Shown here: positions 23,661-37,870 of the stretch, piece by piece
Position numbering within the stretch: the stretch's first letter is position 1
Layout of the letters: every line of letters starts with the position of its first letter
Assembly: GCA_963969495.1 (NCBI GenBank)
Contig: OZ018326.1
Coordinates: 3,615,444 to 3,679,443 of the forward strand
Length of the DNA stretch: 64,000 nt
DNA from: Ceratothoa steindachneri
Taxonomy: Eukaryota > Arthropoda > Malacostraca > Isopoda > Cymothoidae
Reading direction: 5' to 3'
The notes under the pieces: generated by a model
What the model saw: the letters and a program-made list of their open reading frames with translations, nothing else
Told to the model about the DNA's origin: nothing
Databases searched by the model: none
Program-made: the position numbers and the translations under genes

Positions 23661-24566
23661 TAGCACTTAAGCATACATGCATTGATGTGATGCATTGAAG
23701 AAAAACATTGAGAGCAAAACTCTTTCCTTATTATTTAAGCTGATGAAGCAGTACAAAATTTATGGCATTAGACTTCATTCTTTTGGAAACCAATTATCAA
23801 ACTTCTAAAAATGAAATAGAAATTTCGCAAAATAGGATATAATACAGATTGTAGGAAGAATTTCTTGTCCACAAAGAGTTTATTTATTTTAATGTTCTCC
23901 TCACAGCAGGTCCATGTATATAGTAATTATCGCACATACATATAAACAGTTAAAGAACTTGGAATTTTATTTCTTTTGTTACTTGAATCGAGGTAATATT
24001 TAATATCTATAAAAGTCTTTTTATCATTTTGTTGCGGTCATCATGCCACTGGATAAGTTCATTTTCTTTGCTTAACAGTAGGAACATTGTGCAAAAAGAG
24101 GTTATAAGTTCTTTTCCCAAAGTCAAATTAAGGCCAGAATCAAACTAATTAAGTTTTAATTTAGAGAAAGATTTAATCTTAACTTTTACTGTACTTAAGA
24201 GAAGCTAAAATATAATCAAGTTTTGAGTGCTTAGTTGAACTTTTAAAAAAATTACAAAGTATTGAAATAAATAATATCAGAAATAATAGATTTTCTCGTC
24301 TATTTCGGCTCTATTTAATGAGAAGTTTTTGAATAAAGAGAGATATCGATTCAAGAAGGAATGTTAAATTAAAAAAAAAAACGAAATAAATAAGTTGCCG
24401 AATCAAGGACATTTTTCTAGATTTTCAAATAACACCATATCTTTTTTATTGACAGATAAACTAGCTTTATATGCTGCATAGAATATAACGTATAATGGTT
24501 GAAGAAACAAATTTCATATATTTGTTTAATTTTGTGAAACTTATAATGTTTTTTTCTTTCCGGCAG

Positions 24567-24881
24567 TTCCACCCAAGCGCATGTGGATTATCTCTGAAGA
24601 TGGTAAGGAAGTGTCCTCGAATGTCGGTCCATACAGAGATGGCGATAGAGTTCTTCTCACCTGTAAAATATCCGGAGGTTGGCCACCGCCAGAGGTGATC
24701 TGGAAAGAAGGACATATACTTCTAGATGACGTAATGGAGAGAACACGAGCCCAGCTTGTTACTAATACATTGATGATAGAAAAAGTTACAAGAAAAGATC
24801 TTCTTCGAACAGTAACATGCTTCGCAAGGAACACAGCTTTGATTCCTCCTCTTCAGACGACGGTCACGATTGACATGATAT
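24567..24881 (+). CDS. Sidestep-family receptor, Ig-domain exon (likely Ig2)
   Basis: Internal exon of 315 bp between a pyrimidine-rich acceptor ending 'ccggcag' and donor 't|gtaagt'. Both introns interrupt codons at phase 1, the usual arrangement for Ig-domain exons. The product reads PPKRMWIISEDGKEVSSNVG, then GPYRDGDRVLLTCKISGGWP, VIWKEGHILLDD and TVTCFARNTALIPP. The Ig core is complete: Cys in 'LLTC', Trp in 'VIW' and Cys in 'TVTC'. The 'GPY-EG--L-L-C---GG-P-P-V-W' signature followed by an 'LIPP' strand is characteristic of Sidestep proteins, single-pass receptors that bind Beat ligands in axon guidance. Which paralog is unresolved. The first Ig exon must lie upstream of the window, as none was seen in 1-24566. 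Confidence 0.88.
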
Positions 24882-24959
24882 GTAAGTATTGCAAACTACT
24901 ATGTCCTACCTATATTATTTAGGTCCTCAGTGTTAAATAAATTTTCAAAGATGCATGAT

Positions 24960-26272
<1,313 letters not shown>

Positions 26273-26809
26273 TTATAAGAACAATGTAATCGGGGAATAC
26301 TTCCTAATTTATTAAGGATATAAGGACTAAATAAAACTGAATACTGGAAAAAAACAATCTTTTGGGGCAGAAGGGATAGGCAGCACTGATTTGAAGCGAA
26401 GAAATTCAGCTTGATTGAGATCTGATGAATATGAGCAGCAATTAGATTAGTACTCTCTCTCTGTAATACTTATCAAATGGTTTTGTTTACCCAATCGTTG
26501 TAAAAACAACAATTAAGAGAAATTAGAAACAAGAATTTCATCCATTGTTACTCAAATTACCTGTAAATTTACTTTACAAATATTCTGAATTCTTATGTAC
26601 CACACTTTTCGCCGGATAAAGTTTAATTTTCCTTCTAATACTTTGAATATAGGCCCTGGTATTTTAGGCTTGTTTCCATTTCTCTATAAGTTTGAGATAC
26701 CGCTGGTAGAAAGAGCTAGAATAAGTTTTGCTATCTCATCTTCTAATAAGTTTGGGCAAAATATAAAAATCATTCGTATGAATTAAACTTGTTCTTTTTC
26801 ACAATATAG

Positions 26810-27480
26810 ACACCTAAGTGCTTCAAATGATTGCCAAGACCTCCTCTTGGTAAAGCTCAAAGATTGGGTTACCTCTAATGCCCAGCTTACTCACGATGGA
26901 AAAGAACCAGCTGTCAAAGTTCCACCGTCCATAGTTAGGGGGAGATTTTTCGAAAAAGGTCTCAAGTCCAGAAAGGTTGATAATAAGCCTCATTTTTCCA
27001 AAAGAACCTTGCGGCTAAGCTCCACTTTTGTAAGGAATAGAAAGTGTGTACTCTTGAATACTTGAGTGAAGTCATATTCTATGATGAAGCTCCGTTCCGC
27101 TGGTTTGAAGTCTGGAAGTCCCAGTGTTAAGAGAAAAAAATGAGGCGTTTTCTTTATGTCTGGAACTGCCTCTCATCTATAGGTACTTTAGCTCTTGAAT
27201 TCTGCTCAAGAACACTGTTATGAAGTCAAAATGGTACCAATCGTGCGTCATTAGAACCTTTTCACAAAAGTGCAGTACCCCTTTAAGGATGGTAGATGTA
27301 TCTTTTAGCATGATGGTGTACTTTGTTAAAAATGATTTGAAATAATGAGTATTCAAAATTTATTAAGTGTAGGTTTTAAAGCGAGTTCCTCGTTATATTG
27401 TTTAGCATGCCGCATTTTTCCAAATCACGAAGAGTAACAGGGGAATTATTAAATATGTATGACTTAAATTTTCAGCGAAT
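26810..27480 (+). pseudogene. Tc1-like transposase relic
   Basis: From 26815 a frame gives KLKDWVTSNAQLT, PPSIVRGRFFEKGLKSRKVD and NKPHFSKRTLRLSSTFVRN. This is the second helix-turn-helix and linker of Tc1 transposases, including the 'S-VR-RL-E-GLK-R-A--KP' motif. After a stop and frameshift comes VIFYDEAPFRWF (normally 'VIFSDES-F'), holding the first catalytic Asp, then weak sequence to HDGV near 27310 (normally 'QDGAPCH'). The 5' 'paired-like' domain and the third catalytic residue are not recognisable. No terminal repeats were identified. Confidence 0.8.
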
Positions 27481-27499
27481 CTGTTCTGGTCGTGTTTCG

Positions 27500-28319
27500 T
27501 AATACGATTTTGAATTTTGTAAGCAATTCAGTGTAAAATATATTCTCAAGTAATTTTTCATGGACATTTAACCTAAAAAGTTTATATTAAAACAATTAGT
27601 TTCGCACGAAATGGAGTGTAATTTGTTAGACATATTAATATTTTTTTAAGTATGAGAGCTAAATAGATAAAGCCATTAAAATCTTATGAAATATTCACCA
27701 ATGATTGCATTGAGAGGCCCAAATCGACTTTATTGAGTTCCAGAGAAACCTCAAAATATTTTCTTTGACGTACCTAGATGTTAGCAAAGACGTATTTTCG
27801 CAGATAACACTTTAAATAAGCGTATTTGGCAGAGTAAAATATAATTGGTTTGAATCCTATATGATTCTGAAATACTGAAACGATGTGAAAATTGTGATGT
27901 GGCGTAAGTAGGGAAAAAAGAAACGGAAGGGAATGGGAAGATGAGTACAAAGAAGTAATACGATCAAGGCTACTTAAAAGTACTTTGAAATCACCAAAGG
28001 ATATAACGTTTGAATTGGTATTGTTTAGGGGAAATAATTTTCATTTCTAGAAAAAGGTTTATTTTAGATTTGACTTTAAAATTTGAGTCAATTTCAGTAC
28101 ACATTTCTCATTCAAGCAGAAAATATTTCACTTTGTTGGTTTAATTTGTCAATAAAAGCACACAGGGATTTAACGCTAATATGCTTAAATATTTAGATTT
28201 AGATTCGACATCTGCACAGACAGACTTTCTTTAGGATTTGGATAATCTTTATTCTAATTAGCCACGTGATTTTCTGACACAATTTCGATTCAAAATTAAA
28301 TTAAAAAAAAATGAATAGC
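27500..28319. other. No recognisable feature
   Basis: AT-rich intron between the Tc1 relic and the piggyBac. Confidence 0.5.
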
Positions 28320-29084
28320 TTAACCCTTTATGGCTTACTAACTCGGCTGTGTGCCATGAATTTAACTCGCCGTATAAAATATTCTAATATATTTTTTAAA
28401 TTAGTACTTTACATATAATATATAAATTTAGGTTTATATTATACGTCTTTAATGACTTATTGGCAACTCAATTGTTTTCTTAACTTATTCGGAAAAACGA
28501 TCAGTATGGTCTCAGACCTAGTTCAAAGTGTTTTTTCTTATATTTGGAAGTAAGTGTTAGATAATAATTTGGGGTCTATAATTTTAATATGAAATAGTAT
28601 AACATTTATAATTTGATTGAAAATGCCTTAAAAAAAAAAGAGGAAATAGTAACTCTTAACTTTTTGATAATATGTATATGGCACATATACGTGCCATCGT
28701 CCCTTAGGGGTAATTTTCTAAGTCAGAAACTTTAGTGTGTAGATTATATTCCCCATAACCTAAAAATGCCATATTTACCATTTCAATTGTTTATATTTGT
28801 TTGCCACCTAGTTTCTACGACAATACATACTTTTTTAATTATTTTCAAATAATATACAAATATTTTAAAGATATTACGGTAAATATCTAGATTATGATCT
28901 GTAGAAAATATAAAATATATATTAATGGATAACGACTATTTTAGTTATTATACTGTTGTCTGGTTTTTATATATATGTTGGGTGTGCGTAGCCTATTACT
29001 AAGGAGATCATATTCTAGGAATTTATTGATATTACAAATTTTCATTATTTTATGAGATAATCCTCATTATATTACAGATACAGG

Positions 29085-30605
29085 ATGTCACAGCGAAGTA
29101 GACACTTTGTTCCTCGAGAAAATGAAGTCTACCAATTATTATCATGTGATCACAGTGATAGTGAATATGTAGCTGCATTTGATGAGGAAGATATGAATTT
29201 TATAAAACAAGATTTAGAAGATGTTCAAAATCAAGAGCTGACTGAAGGTAAAAATGTAATAATAGAACTTAACAACCTGCCCCTGATTATACAAAAATGC
29301 TCTGAGTCAGGTAGCAGCTTACTTATAGCTACTTTACATCAAACTTCGAGTGAGGTTGCTTCTTTTAGATGGAATAGAGTATGAAATTAAGAAACAATAA
29401 CATCTCTAAAGCACCCTGATAATTTGGAAGCCTATGATTACGAAAAAGTAGTTAAAAATCAGAGTGATGATGCAAATCCTTATGAAATATTTAACAGCGT
29501 AGCTAATTTTGATGTTTTTTAAATAAAATTGTCATTCCTCAAACTACATCTAATAGTCAGCAAAAAGGTTACCTTTACAACTAACCTGGACGAATTGAAA
29601 GCGTTTATAGGATATTATGTTCTGCCATCAATTAGAGATTATTGGTCAAGTGAAACAGAACTTGGTGTTCCATTTATATCTACCGTGATACCTTTGAAGA
29701 GCTTCGAAGAAATTAGATCTTTATTACAATTTAACAACAATGATCAAATGACAGCACGAGTGATCCTTTACACGATGGAACTCATAAACTCAGAACTGTA
29801 TTAGATCATTACAACCAAACATTTTTATTTGCCATGACTCCTAGTAATTACCAATCAATTGACGAGCACCTGATTAAATTTAAGGGTCATAATATCCTAA
29901 GACAGTAAGAAAAAGGAATTTATCTCTGTATCGGTAAAAAAAATTTAAAGCCGAATACGGATTGGGCAAAGGAGTTGTTCTAAAACTTACAGAAAAAAAT
30001 TAAAAATATTAGTTGTAACATTTTTATATATAACTTTTATTTCGCTATCGTTGCAATCCATGTGATCCAAGAAAAATATAAATAGTGCACTAACCGTACC
30101 AATGAACAGAAACAATATACCAAGATCACAGGTACCTTCTGATCAAAAAATGCAAAGTTGGGAAATCTCTTGTTTTGAATCAAATAGCATAATTTATGTA
30201 AAGTGGATGTAGAATAAAGCAGTGCATATGTTGTCGAATTTTATATCGGTATTTCCCGTATCGAAAGTGTACAGTTGGAAAAATGGAACTAGTGATGAAT
30301 AGGAGATTGAATGCCCTAATTTTGTTAAGCACTACAATGCCCATATAGGTGGGGTCGATACAATGACCTAGAAAAAGTAACTTATCAGTTTGACCATAGG
30401 TCAAAAGTTAAAAATTACCTCGGAGTAGCTTTTGATCTTGTTGATATTGCAATAAATAATGCCTTCATCATGTTCTGGACATTGGAAAGATCGTAAAATA
30501 TTGAAAAAGTCGATGCCAAAAATATCCAAGAGAATTGTGGCCCGTAGATTGATTGGAAACTACTCCAAGAGAAAAAGACCCCTAACATCGACTACCTTTG
30601 GTGCT
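29085..30605 (+). pseudogene. piggyBac transposase, inactivated
   Basis: The first 99 codons from the ATG at 29085 (SQRSRHFVPRENEVYQLL onward, acidic) are intact to a stop at 29384. Further frames give YEIFNSVANFDVF, DELKAFIGYYVLPSIRDYW (normally 'F-G---LMGI'), NYQSIDEHLIKFKGHNILRQ, KKIKNISCNIFIYNFYF, KWM-stop-NKAVHMLSNF and CPNFVKHYNAHIGGVDTM. These are the ordered motifs of the DDE_Tnp_1_7 domain. The first catalytic Asp (SIDEH) is kept. The second ('F-DNFF') is Tyr (IYNF). The third ('W-DNK') is a stop codon. A Cys-rich C-terminus is not visible beyond the C-run at 30605. Confidence 0.9.
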
Positions 30606-30645
30606 CCCCCCCCCCCCCAAAAAAAAAGATAGAATTAGTAAAACC

Positions 30646-30678
30646 CACACCAACACATTCAGACAACGTGTTGGTGTG
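30646..30678. repeat. Perfect 11-bp hairpin
   Basis: 'cacaccaacac' (30646-30656) pairs exactly with 30668-30678 across an 11-base loop. It lies inside the piggyBac element just past the transposase remnant and the 13-C run at 30606-30618. It could act as a transcript 3'-end structure. Confidence 0.8.
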
Positions 30679-31240
30679 TTCTAAAAAGTGTTCTCTAAAA
30701 ATAAAATTTATAAAAGAACCAATAATAAGTGTAAAATGTTTCATTCACCTTTGTTACGTAAATGGTAGAAATTGCTTTGTAAAATATCATGAATAATTGT
30801 AAAGTGATAACTACTTGTTTAATGTATATATATTATTTTTAGTTTGAAATATCCGAATTTAATAATGATTTTTCTTGCATTTCCATATTTTTCATATAAA
30901 TAATTAAAAATGGAAATAAGTAACACATATTTGGGGCAATCATATACAAATATATTTTAAAGGTTTAATAAATCCAATTATATTATAATATTGTTTTCCA
31001 TCCTGATAATATAAATATAAAATGTTCTTATAAGCAGCAAAAGTAAAAATTCTTGTAAAGCATAAATAATTGCCTCTGAGGTTCAATGGCACACACATGT
31101 GCCATGCAATATTTTCATAATGTAATATATATATATTATATATCTTTAGTAAAAACAACAACTAACTCTCATATGCAGCCAGTCTACAACATTTTTCTAA
31201 AAATATAATGCTGGTTTTCTTATGTCCTTTAAAGGGGTAA

Positions 31241-32392
31241 TGGAAATATTATTTTGATAGATTTCAAAAGTTGAAAGATGTGAAAAAAACAAATAAATAA
31301 AGAGATTCTTCTGAAGAGACACACTATCTTGAACTTTAATAATTCTTAGATCGAAAATAGCAGTAAACTTTAAATATTTTGGAAGAGATAGTCTAGGTTT
31401 AGTAGTTTTAACCAAAGGATTGGTTTTGTGTTTATTTTGATAATAGAAAAGTATCTAAAAATCGCAAATATATAAATTTTGGTTGGCAAAAGGTTGATAC
31501 CTTTTCCAGAGATGGTTGAAAACGGTTTTAGTTCACAGATTTCCTCGATAGTTGAAATTTAAAACTAGAAACGTTTAAGATTGAAATGTCTATTAAAATA
31601 TTAATAAATTATAATATGTACGTATGTTATCATGGATATCAGAGATACAACATACAAATTGATACTTTGTTCATTAATACTATTTGTCCATTAAGTAAAA
31701 TAAACCACTTGGTCGCAAAAGGTGGGCGGTGGTATTTATGTACATAACTGCCCTATAGAAACAAAAAACACATATAGGTGAAACCGTATATCTAAAACCC
31801 TTATTTACCAGCATAATCATTATGTTTAGACGTATAGAGAAGGTAGTTATCTGACCAAACATATATTCTTAAAGAATCATCCAAGTGATTTTAATCAGTT
31901 TAAAGTTATTAAAAAAGTTCAAGACACACATTCGTTAGCTTTTTGAATCATTATATTACAATAATTTGACACTTTAAATCAATGCAAATGTTTTTTTGCT
32001 TTAGATAAAATTATTATTATGAAACTACAAAAATTCAATATCAAATATGAATAATTTTCTCATTTAATGCTAACCTGTGGTCCTGGCTTATAGCTGAGCC
32101 ACGAGAATAACGAGTGCTAAGTTGATATGGGTTATCATTAATTAAGTGAGTGTGTTTTTATTATATTAGGTATATCTTTTTGTCTTCAAATTCAATTAGG
32201 TTCTAAATTGCTTGAAGGGAAAACTTTTATTTGGTTCCCTTTTTTGGGTACTGGATTTAATTTAGTGCTGAGGTTATTTTAAGTTGTATATTATACATGT
32301 ATATAGTTATAGCCCAAAGTTTTGAGACCAATATACATATATATATATAATAATTGAAAATCACATGAAACGTTATATATAATATATTTATT
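31241..32392. other. No recognisable feature
   Basis: AT-rich intron, no domain or repeat recognised. Confidence 0.5.
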
Positions 32393-32775
32393 TGAAAGGC
32401 CCCCCAAAATGCCTTAACGCAACCCGGAAAAACGCTAAGGAGTGTTTTATTAGGTGTAACATTAAAGCTTAAGAAAGAAGATAGGAGATATAGTATGAGG
32501 AAATAAGGGCCAAACTATTTTAACCGTTATAAGAAAATAAATAAAGGAGTTTGATTTGAACCTGTGACAATAAGAGATCTTCCCTAAAATGACCCCGACG
32601 CAAATAGAATAAGCGTCGTAGCTATTTTACCTGTTTTCATTTCTTTGCGCCTCTAAAATACATGTATAGATGTATTTGTAAAGGCCGAAGGAAATGAAAG
32701 TTAGTGAGACAACCCGGAAATACACTTAGGAGAATATCACGTAAACCAATCAAAGCTTAATCAAAAATCTTGTAC
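32393..32775 (+). repeat. Two direct degenerate units (~285-bp period)
   Basis: 'tttgaaaggcc', 'caacccggaaaaacgctaag' and 'cattaaagcttaa' at 32391-32473 are repeated as 'tttgtaaaggcc', 'caacccggaaatacacttag' and 'aatcaaagcttaa' at 32673-32761. No coding content. Confidence 0.6.
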
Positions 32776-33167
32776 TAAATGAAAATCTTTATAATGCAGC
32801 CTGTTTACACTTTTTATAAGTGTAATATCATTTGCATTGCCTCCCCTCACCACGTGTCTCTGCTTTGATCTTGGATTAACTCTTAGCCCTAAATGTGTTC
32901 ATTCTAAAGATAATCCTCTAAATGTTTTTGTTTTTTCACCCACCATTTCCATTCATATACACAGGATTGTTGTGTGTATATCGTTTTGGGGATGCATATG
33001 TCTGTTATTATTTGCCTAATAAACTTTTTATTAGTATTTCTCTTTCTTGTTATTGTGTTTTTCCATTGGTTTGTATTATGTGATGTGCGTTCCCTTTGTA
33101 TCTTTGTACCCTATATAAGGTTGTCTTTTCCATTTTCATGCTATTCCTTGAAAATGAACTTGCAAAT

Positions 33168-33224
33168 AAGGTAGCACTTAAAATAGGCGTTCTCTGAGAG
33201 AACGCCTATTTTAAGTGCTACCTT
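33168..33224. repeat. 57-bp near-perfect palindrome
   Basis: Arm 33168-33195 (28 bases, containing 'gtagcacttaaaataggcgt') is exactly complementary to 33197-33224, with one central G. There is no mismatch in 28 pairs and the composition is more GC-rich than its surroundings. No gene adjoins it. Such exact symmetry implies recent formation or an assembly fold-back artefact. Confidence 0.95.
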
Positions 33225-33331
33225 TTCGTGTATGTGAGAAGAGCTCCTTCCGAAAGCTTTGAGGAAGACTGGTTTGCCAAAAATAGCCTTTTAACCGCAT
33301 AATTAATTGCGTTACTGCAATAATTTTTTTT

Positions 33332-33354
33332 AATATATATATATATATATATAT
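33332..33354. repeat. Short (AT)n array
   Basis: About 23 bases of TA/AT dinucleotide. Confidence 0.9.
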
Positions 33355-33699
33355 TTTCTTTATTATATATGATGAAATATTTAAAAAAAGATGCTTAGAT
33401 TACTGATATGGAAAGGAAAGAGAGAAGATTAAAGTTCAACGGTAAACAAATCAATAATTAAACATCAATTTTAGCCATTCCTAGTATGTACTAGACGTCT
33501 TCAACAGCAGATTTATCCTTTAAATCTGACTCTGTGTGAATTTACTAATATTTTCCGATTATTTACAATAAATAAGTATTTCCTGTCTACATATCTTCAA
33601 CAAGATATGAAAAGGTGGTTAAGAATAAAGCGTCGAAAGAGTTTTTCAATTTCTCTTTGTGGGTGTATCTGCATATCTTCAACACGTGCAACGGGTAAA

Positions 33700-34283
33700 T
33701 TGAGACGAAGTTAGCGCCGCCATTCCCAGGGCTTTAGAGCCTTCTAATCAATAAATTCATAGAAAAAATGTTATTCAGCTCATCAAATTACAAAGGAATA
33801 CCCGTTTTAGGTGCACTCCTAATGAAATTATTGAGACTTTGTTCCTTTTCCAAGTTCTGACAAAAAAATAGATAGGTTGCCATCTATGGACTCCGTAGCC
33901 ACAACGTTAATTGGAATCCTAACATATTTCATTATGTATAAACTTAGAAGAGATTTTTGTTCTGAAATAAAATATGATATAGAAATTTCATATGAATCAA
34001 ATTAAAAGAAAATATGATCGATTTAAATAGCATTCGAGCGGTGGAAGATTTATATGTCTGATGTGAAGGAACGCGGTAGAAAAGTTAGAGGTTTAACAAA
34101 CTTTATCAAATACCTTTTGAATTCGAATCTAATCTTAGACTTTTAAATAAGGAATATTACTAACTAGTTTATTCAAAAAATTGTGGAGGAGGTGCGGATC
34201 GAAGCCCACCATTCGAGATTATCTTAAAAATGATAATTTATGGCTGAAATAGCGTAAAGTAGGCGACATTTTCGTCATTCCAA
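33700..34283 (-). mobile_element. MITE-like element, complete inverted copy
   Basis: Reverse-complement relative of 19987-20594. Its left end 'ttgagacgaagttagcgccg' (33700-33719) corresponds to the right end of that copy, and its right end near 34262-34283 ('ggcgacattttcgtc') to the left end. Internal blocks match, for example 'atatgtctgatgtgaaggaa' against the inverted 'tgacatcagacatataagcc'. No coding capacity. Confidence 0.82.
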
Positions 34284-34385
34284 TTTAATACGCAAAGTTT
34301 AAATGAAAGTTTGTAACAAAATATTTCATCACACTTATCACACTTGACTCTCATAGTCGTAATTTTAAATGACAAAAACATATGC

Positions 34386-34966
34386 TTCTAAATGGGCAGT
34401 TCTTCTTTATTATCCAAATGATGCACTGCACCATTTACTTAAATCGAAATTATTACTTCTAGTTGGTTCGTTATTCTTTATCGCCTGAATTCAGCAGATC
34501 TTGCACTGTACCATTTATTTAATCGAAATTATTACTTCATTCGGGTCGTTCTTTTTCATCGTACAAATTCACCACTCTACCATTTATTTAAATCGAAATC
34601 ATTGCTTCTATTTGGATAATTTTCTTCACTGTACTATTTATTTAAATCGAACTTCTTACTTCTGTATAGGTAATTCTTCTTCATTGCCTAAATTCACCAG
34701 ATCTTGCTTTGTTCCATTTATTTAAATCAAAATTATTATTTCTTTTCGGTTCGTTTTTCTTCATCGTCCAACTTCACCACTCTACCATTTATTTTAAATC
34801 GAAATTATTGCTTCTATTTGGATCGTTTTCTCCATCGACCAAATTCACCAGATCTTGCACTGTAACATTTATTTAAATCGAAATTATTACTTGTATACCA
34901 TTTATTTAAACCGAAATTATTATTACTATTTTGGTCGGTCTTCTTCATCGTCCAAATTGCCTAGTT
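34386..34966 (+). repeat. Minisatellite, ~8 units of about 75 bp
   Basis: Units share 'ccatttatttaaatcgaaat', 'tattacttct', a 'ggt/gatcgtt' step, 'ttcttcatcgtccaaattca' and alternately 'ccactcta' or 'ccagatcttgcactgt'. At least one unit is truncated near 34633 and another near 34897. The alternation of the two tails suggests a higher-order ~150-bp period. Confidence 0.88.
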
Positions 34967-37380
34967 AATACACTTCCTCTCCCATTTAATCACAATAGTT
35001 TCAAGATGGCCAAACACCTTTTTATCGACGTCCCTGGATTAGGTTAACCTACTCATTGGTGTATCAGATCTTACCTCTATTTGTCTCGTTAAACTTGACC
35101 AAAACTTTGCGGCTTTTCGTCGTCTTCGATTCAGCCGTGTTTTTGCTAGTTATCCCCTGCCTCTGGTATTGTAAACTAGGTGCTTATTAGACTAGATTTT
35201 CTTTCAATGTCGTCTTACTTATACATATACTTGTAATCACCACAACAATCTATTAGATGTTATGAACATTCAGCCTATCAAGTTCTAAGAGAACCTTACT
35301 TTCTTCCTCTTTTCTTTTCCTTTTCTTCCACATAATTGGCTATATTGCAAAATGATTGTTCATTCTCTATATTTTGACGAACTGTTTTACTCCACTTCCA
35401 TTTATCTTGTGCCTTTACGTCGGCCTTGAAGAAGAACCATTACTCTGTCGACAAGAGGGCTGTGAAAGCTGATAGCTCTCTAGTGCGCCTTATATTTAGA
35501 AAAGCCCTGCTAATTACAGTTGCCCTAAAAGTCGCGCTAAATAGCTATTAGTTTTAGCAAAAGCAATAACATTTATCCTTAAAATTAGATTTTGTTAAGT
35601 TAGGTAATTAATTATGGGAATATCTGTAGTACTAATAAATCACGTTAATTAACTCGTTTGGAAAAGGCTTCGAGAAACCATACCTTATAAATATCTCTGC
35701 CATCTTCATTGTTGTTTAACCAAGTGGCAAAAGATTAGAAACGACCCAGAATTACGAGCAATAATAAAGAAAATGGTGAGCTTCCTTAGCTGTAATTGGT
35801 GGCTGGTTTGTGAAGAATGGGAAATGATGCGCTCTATAGAGATGGTAAATTAACATATGAAAGCTGGAAGTCACAAAAACACATATATAAGGGTTAAGCC
35901 ATATAAAATCCTTCGTTTAATCAGAAGGATTATAATAGATTGGTTATTTACGTTTAATATTGGTAAGCTTAAATTTTCTACGTGCAATCTCGGTAATGGA
36001 AGTGAGAATCTATATGAGAATAAATTTATGTAAAATTCAATTATTTGGCGAAAATATCTGCAAGTCTTGTTTTATCTAAAATTTATAAGAGATCTATTTA
36101 ATAAAAGAAAGATGAAGGATTATGATAAAAACTGCCCCAAAATTAAAAGAAATTTTACGGAATTTAAATAAACTGGTTTAAAGTCTGTGTTATTTTAAAC
36201 AGGAATTCAGAGCTATTCTAACAGGAATGATCACCAAATAAAGTGAATGCATAAGCTCTAAGCGTCCCCGTGAAGGGAGTTCTACTGAGGTTTAAACTAC
36301 GTTAGAAAAATCCTGTTACGTCCCAACGCAGCAGACTCATAAGAAACTTACAAACATGATTTCTTAATCCGTTACCTCCGCAGTTATTTAGGTATAATGA
36401 TTATATACACTATATAACAAAGATTTTACATCATAGACAAGAAATTGATATTCTTAGGGTATTTTTACGTGGAGTACGACATTTAAATTGTTATATATAA
36501 ATGAATCAACTTTTTCGTAAATTAAGAATCACAAACTAATAAGTTATTAAAAATCCCAATGTTTATTGCTATAAAGTTAAGAACTAAGTTATTAAACTCG
36601 CATTCAGAAATGTCCATAGATATACTTGTATATCATAAATAAATTAACAAGCTTCATTTAAATGTTTAGTTGAATACATTAAAAAATTATATTAGACGAT
36701 GAACTTTGAGTAAACTACACTTTATATTTCTTGAGTATTTGTAAAGCAGAAATATAATAGTTTTACTATATTTTAATCATATTTTCTTATTATTGGTCCT
36801 CGCATTTATATATATCATCTAGCATATCTCTCGAGAGGGTCAATCAGCAGTCAGCAAAAAAAGCCAAGCTCCATTTCCCCTTCTCTCTATTTTCAATATT
36901 AGCGATGACTTAGTGAAATCGTACACCATGTTCTTCTCTCAAATCTGACGCAGTCTTTAGTAGAAGCACAGATGCCAATGAAGGAAAGGCAATTTTAAGG
37001 ATAGATCGGAGCCTAAATACTTATATCAATTAATATCTTTTCGACAAGAAATTGCCTGGCTTACAATTTTATTTTTTCATAGTTAAAATTAATTTTTTAC
37101 CATGACTTGACAAATTCGATGGCCATTTTTGATGCTTCTACTTTTAAGTCTGCGACTTAGACACTATTGCTCATTATACTTAATACTTTGCTAAATGAAT
37201 CTATATTATGGTTTCTCCTATAAAACAACATAATAAGGAAAGAGAATTGAGGTCAAATTATTTTCCATGGGGTGAAAGGACAGCATTTTTGCTATAAAGC
37301 AAAGCATAGTTGATTAATAACAAACATCAGAACGAGAGAAAGGAAGAGGCAGAAGGACCTATATCACATCATCCAGATGA
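34967..37380. other. No recognisable feature
   Basis: AT-rich intron with no repeat or domain that I could identify. Confidence 0.5.
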
Positions 37381-37870
37381 CTCCAATTAACTTGGAGCTG
37401 CAAAGAAGAGCCCAGAAAAATTTCAGAGAAAGTCCCACGACACATAACAGACGAAATCAGACAGAGACACATAGACATTCCGTTGGAGGACATAAACAGA
37501 AGAAGGCTAGACTTTATCAGTAGTAAAGCTCAGACCGAAAGACAAGAAGAACCAATCTATGCATATCTAATAACGATAAACAATAAAATACACAAAGAAT
37601 TTAAAATAAGAAGAACACTAAAAATACACAAACGAACAACGAGAGAAATAACAAAGATACAGAAAACACCTACAAAGTCTTGAATGCCGCAAGAAACCAT
37701 CATAATCTACATGAAACAAATGAAAATACAAGCAATAACATCACATAACAGGAATAGAACAAACAAACATACAAACCAAAGAACAACCCAAATGAAGAAG
37801 CAGAAAAGAGTACGCAAAAGAACATGAATATAAAACCAAAAACAATGAGAAGAACACCAATCTCAGAAAA
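37380..37870 (+). other. A-rich stretch with a Lys/Arg/Thr-rich frame, unknown
   Basis: The plus strand is strongly purine-rich, less AT-extreme than its surroundings. A 66-codon frame (37483-37683) reads EDINRRRLDFISSKAQTERQ and then basic low-complexity sequence. In-frame sequence extends upstream to about 37430 ('PRHITDEIRQRHIDIPL'). It could be the tail of a retroelement polyprotein, but I recognise no motif and cannot assign it. Confidence 0.35.

Larger units (their letters stand above)
28320..31240 (+). mobile_element. piggyBac-like transposon with both ends
   Basis: The left boundary is 'ttaa' (28320-28323) followed by 'ccctttatggcttac'. The reverse complement of the right boundary reads 'ttac' then 'ccctttaaaggacataag', ending at 31240. 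TTAA target sites and CCC-starting termini are the piggyBac hallmark; the right TTAA has mutated to GTAA on the plus strand. Each side also has an internal palindrome of the same type: 'tggcacatatacgtgcca' (28679-28696) and 'tggcacacacatgtgcca' (31087-31104), probably transposase-binding subterminal repeats. Length is ~2.9 kb, typical for the superfamily. The transposase is dead. Confidence 0.85.

Noticed and set aside
34386..34966. CRISPR-like array
   Set aside because: Eukaryotic context; units are diverged tandem repeats with no unique spacers.
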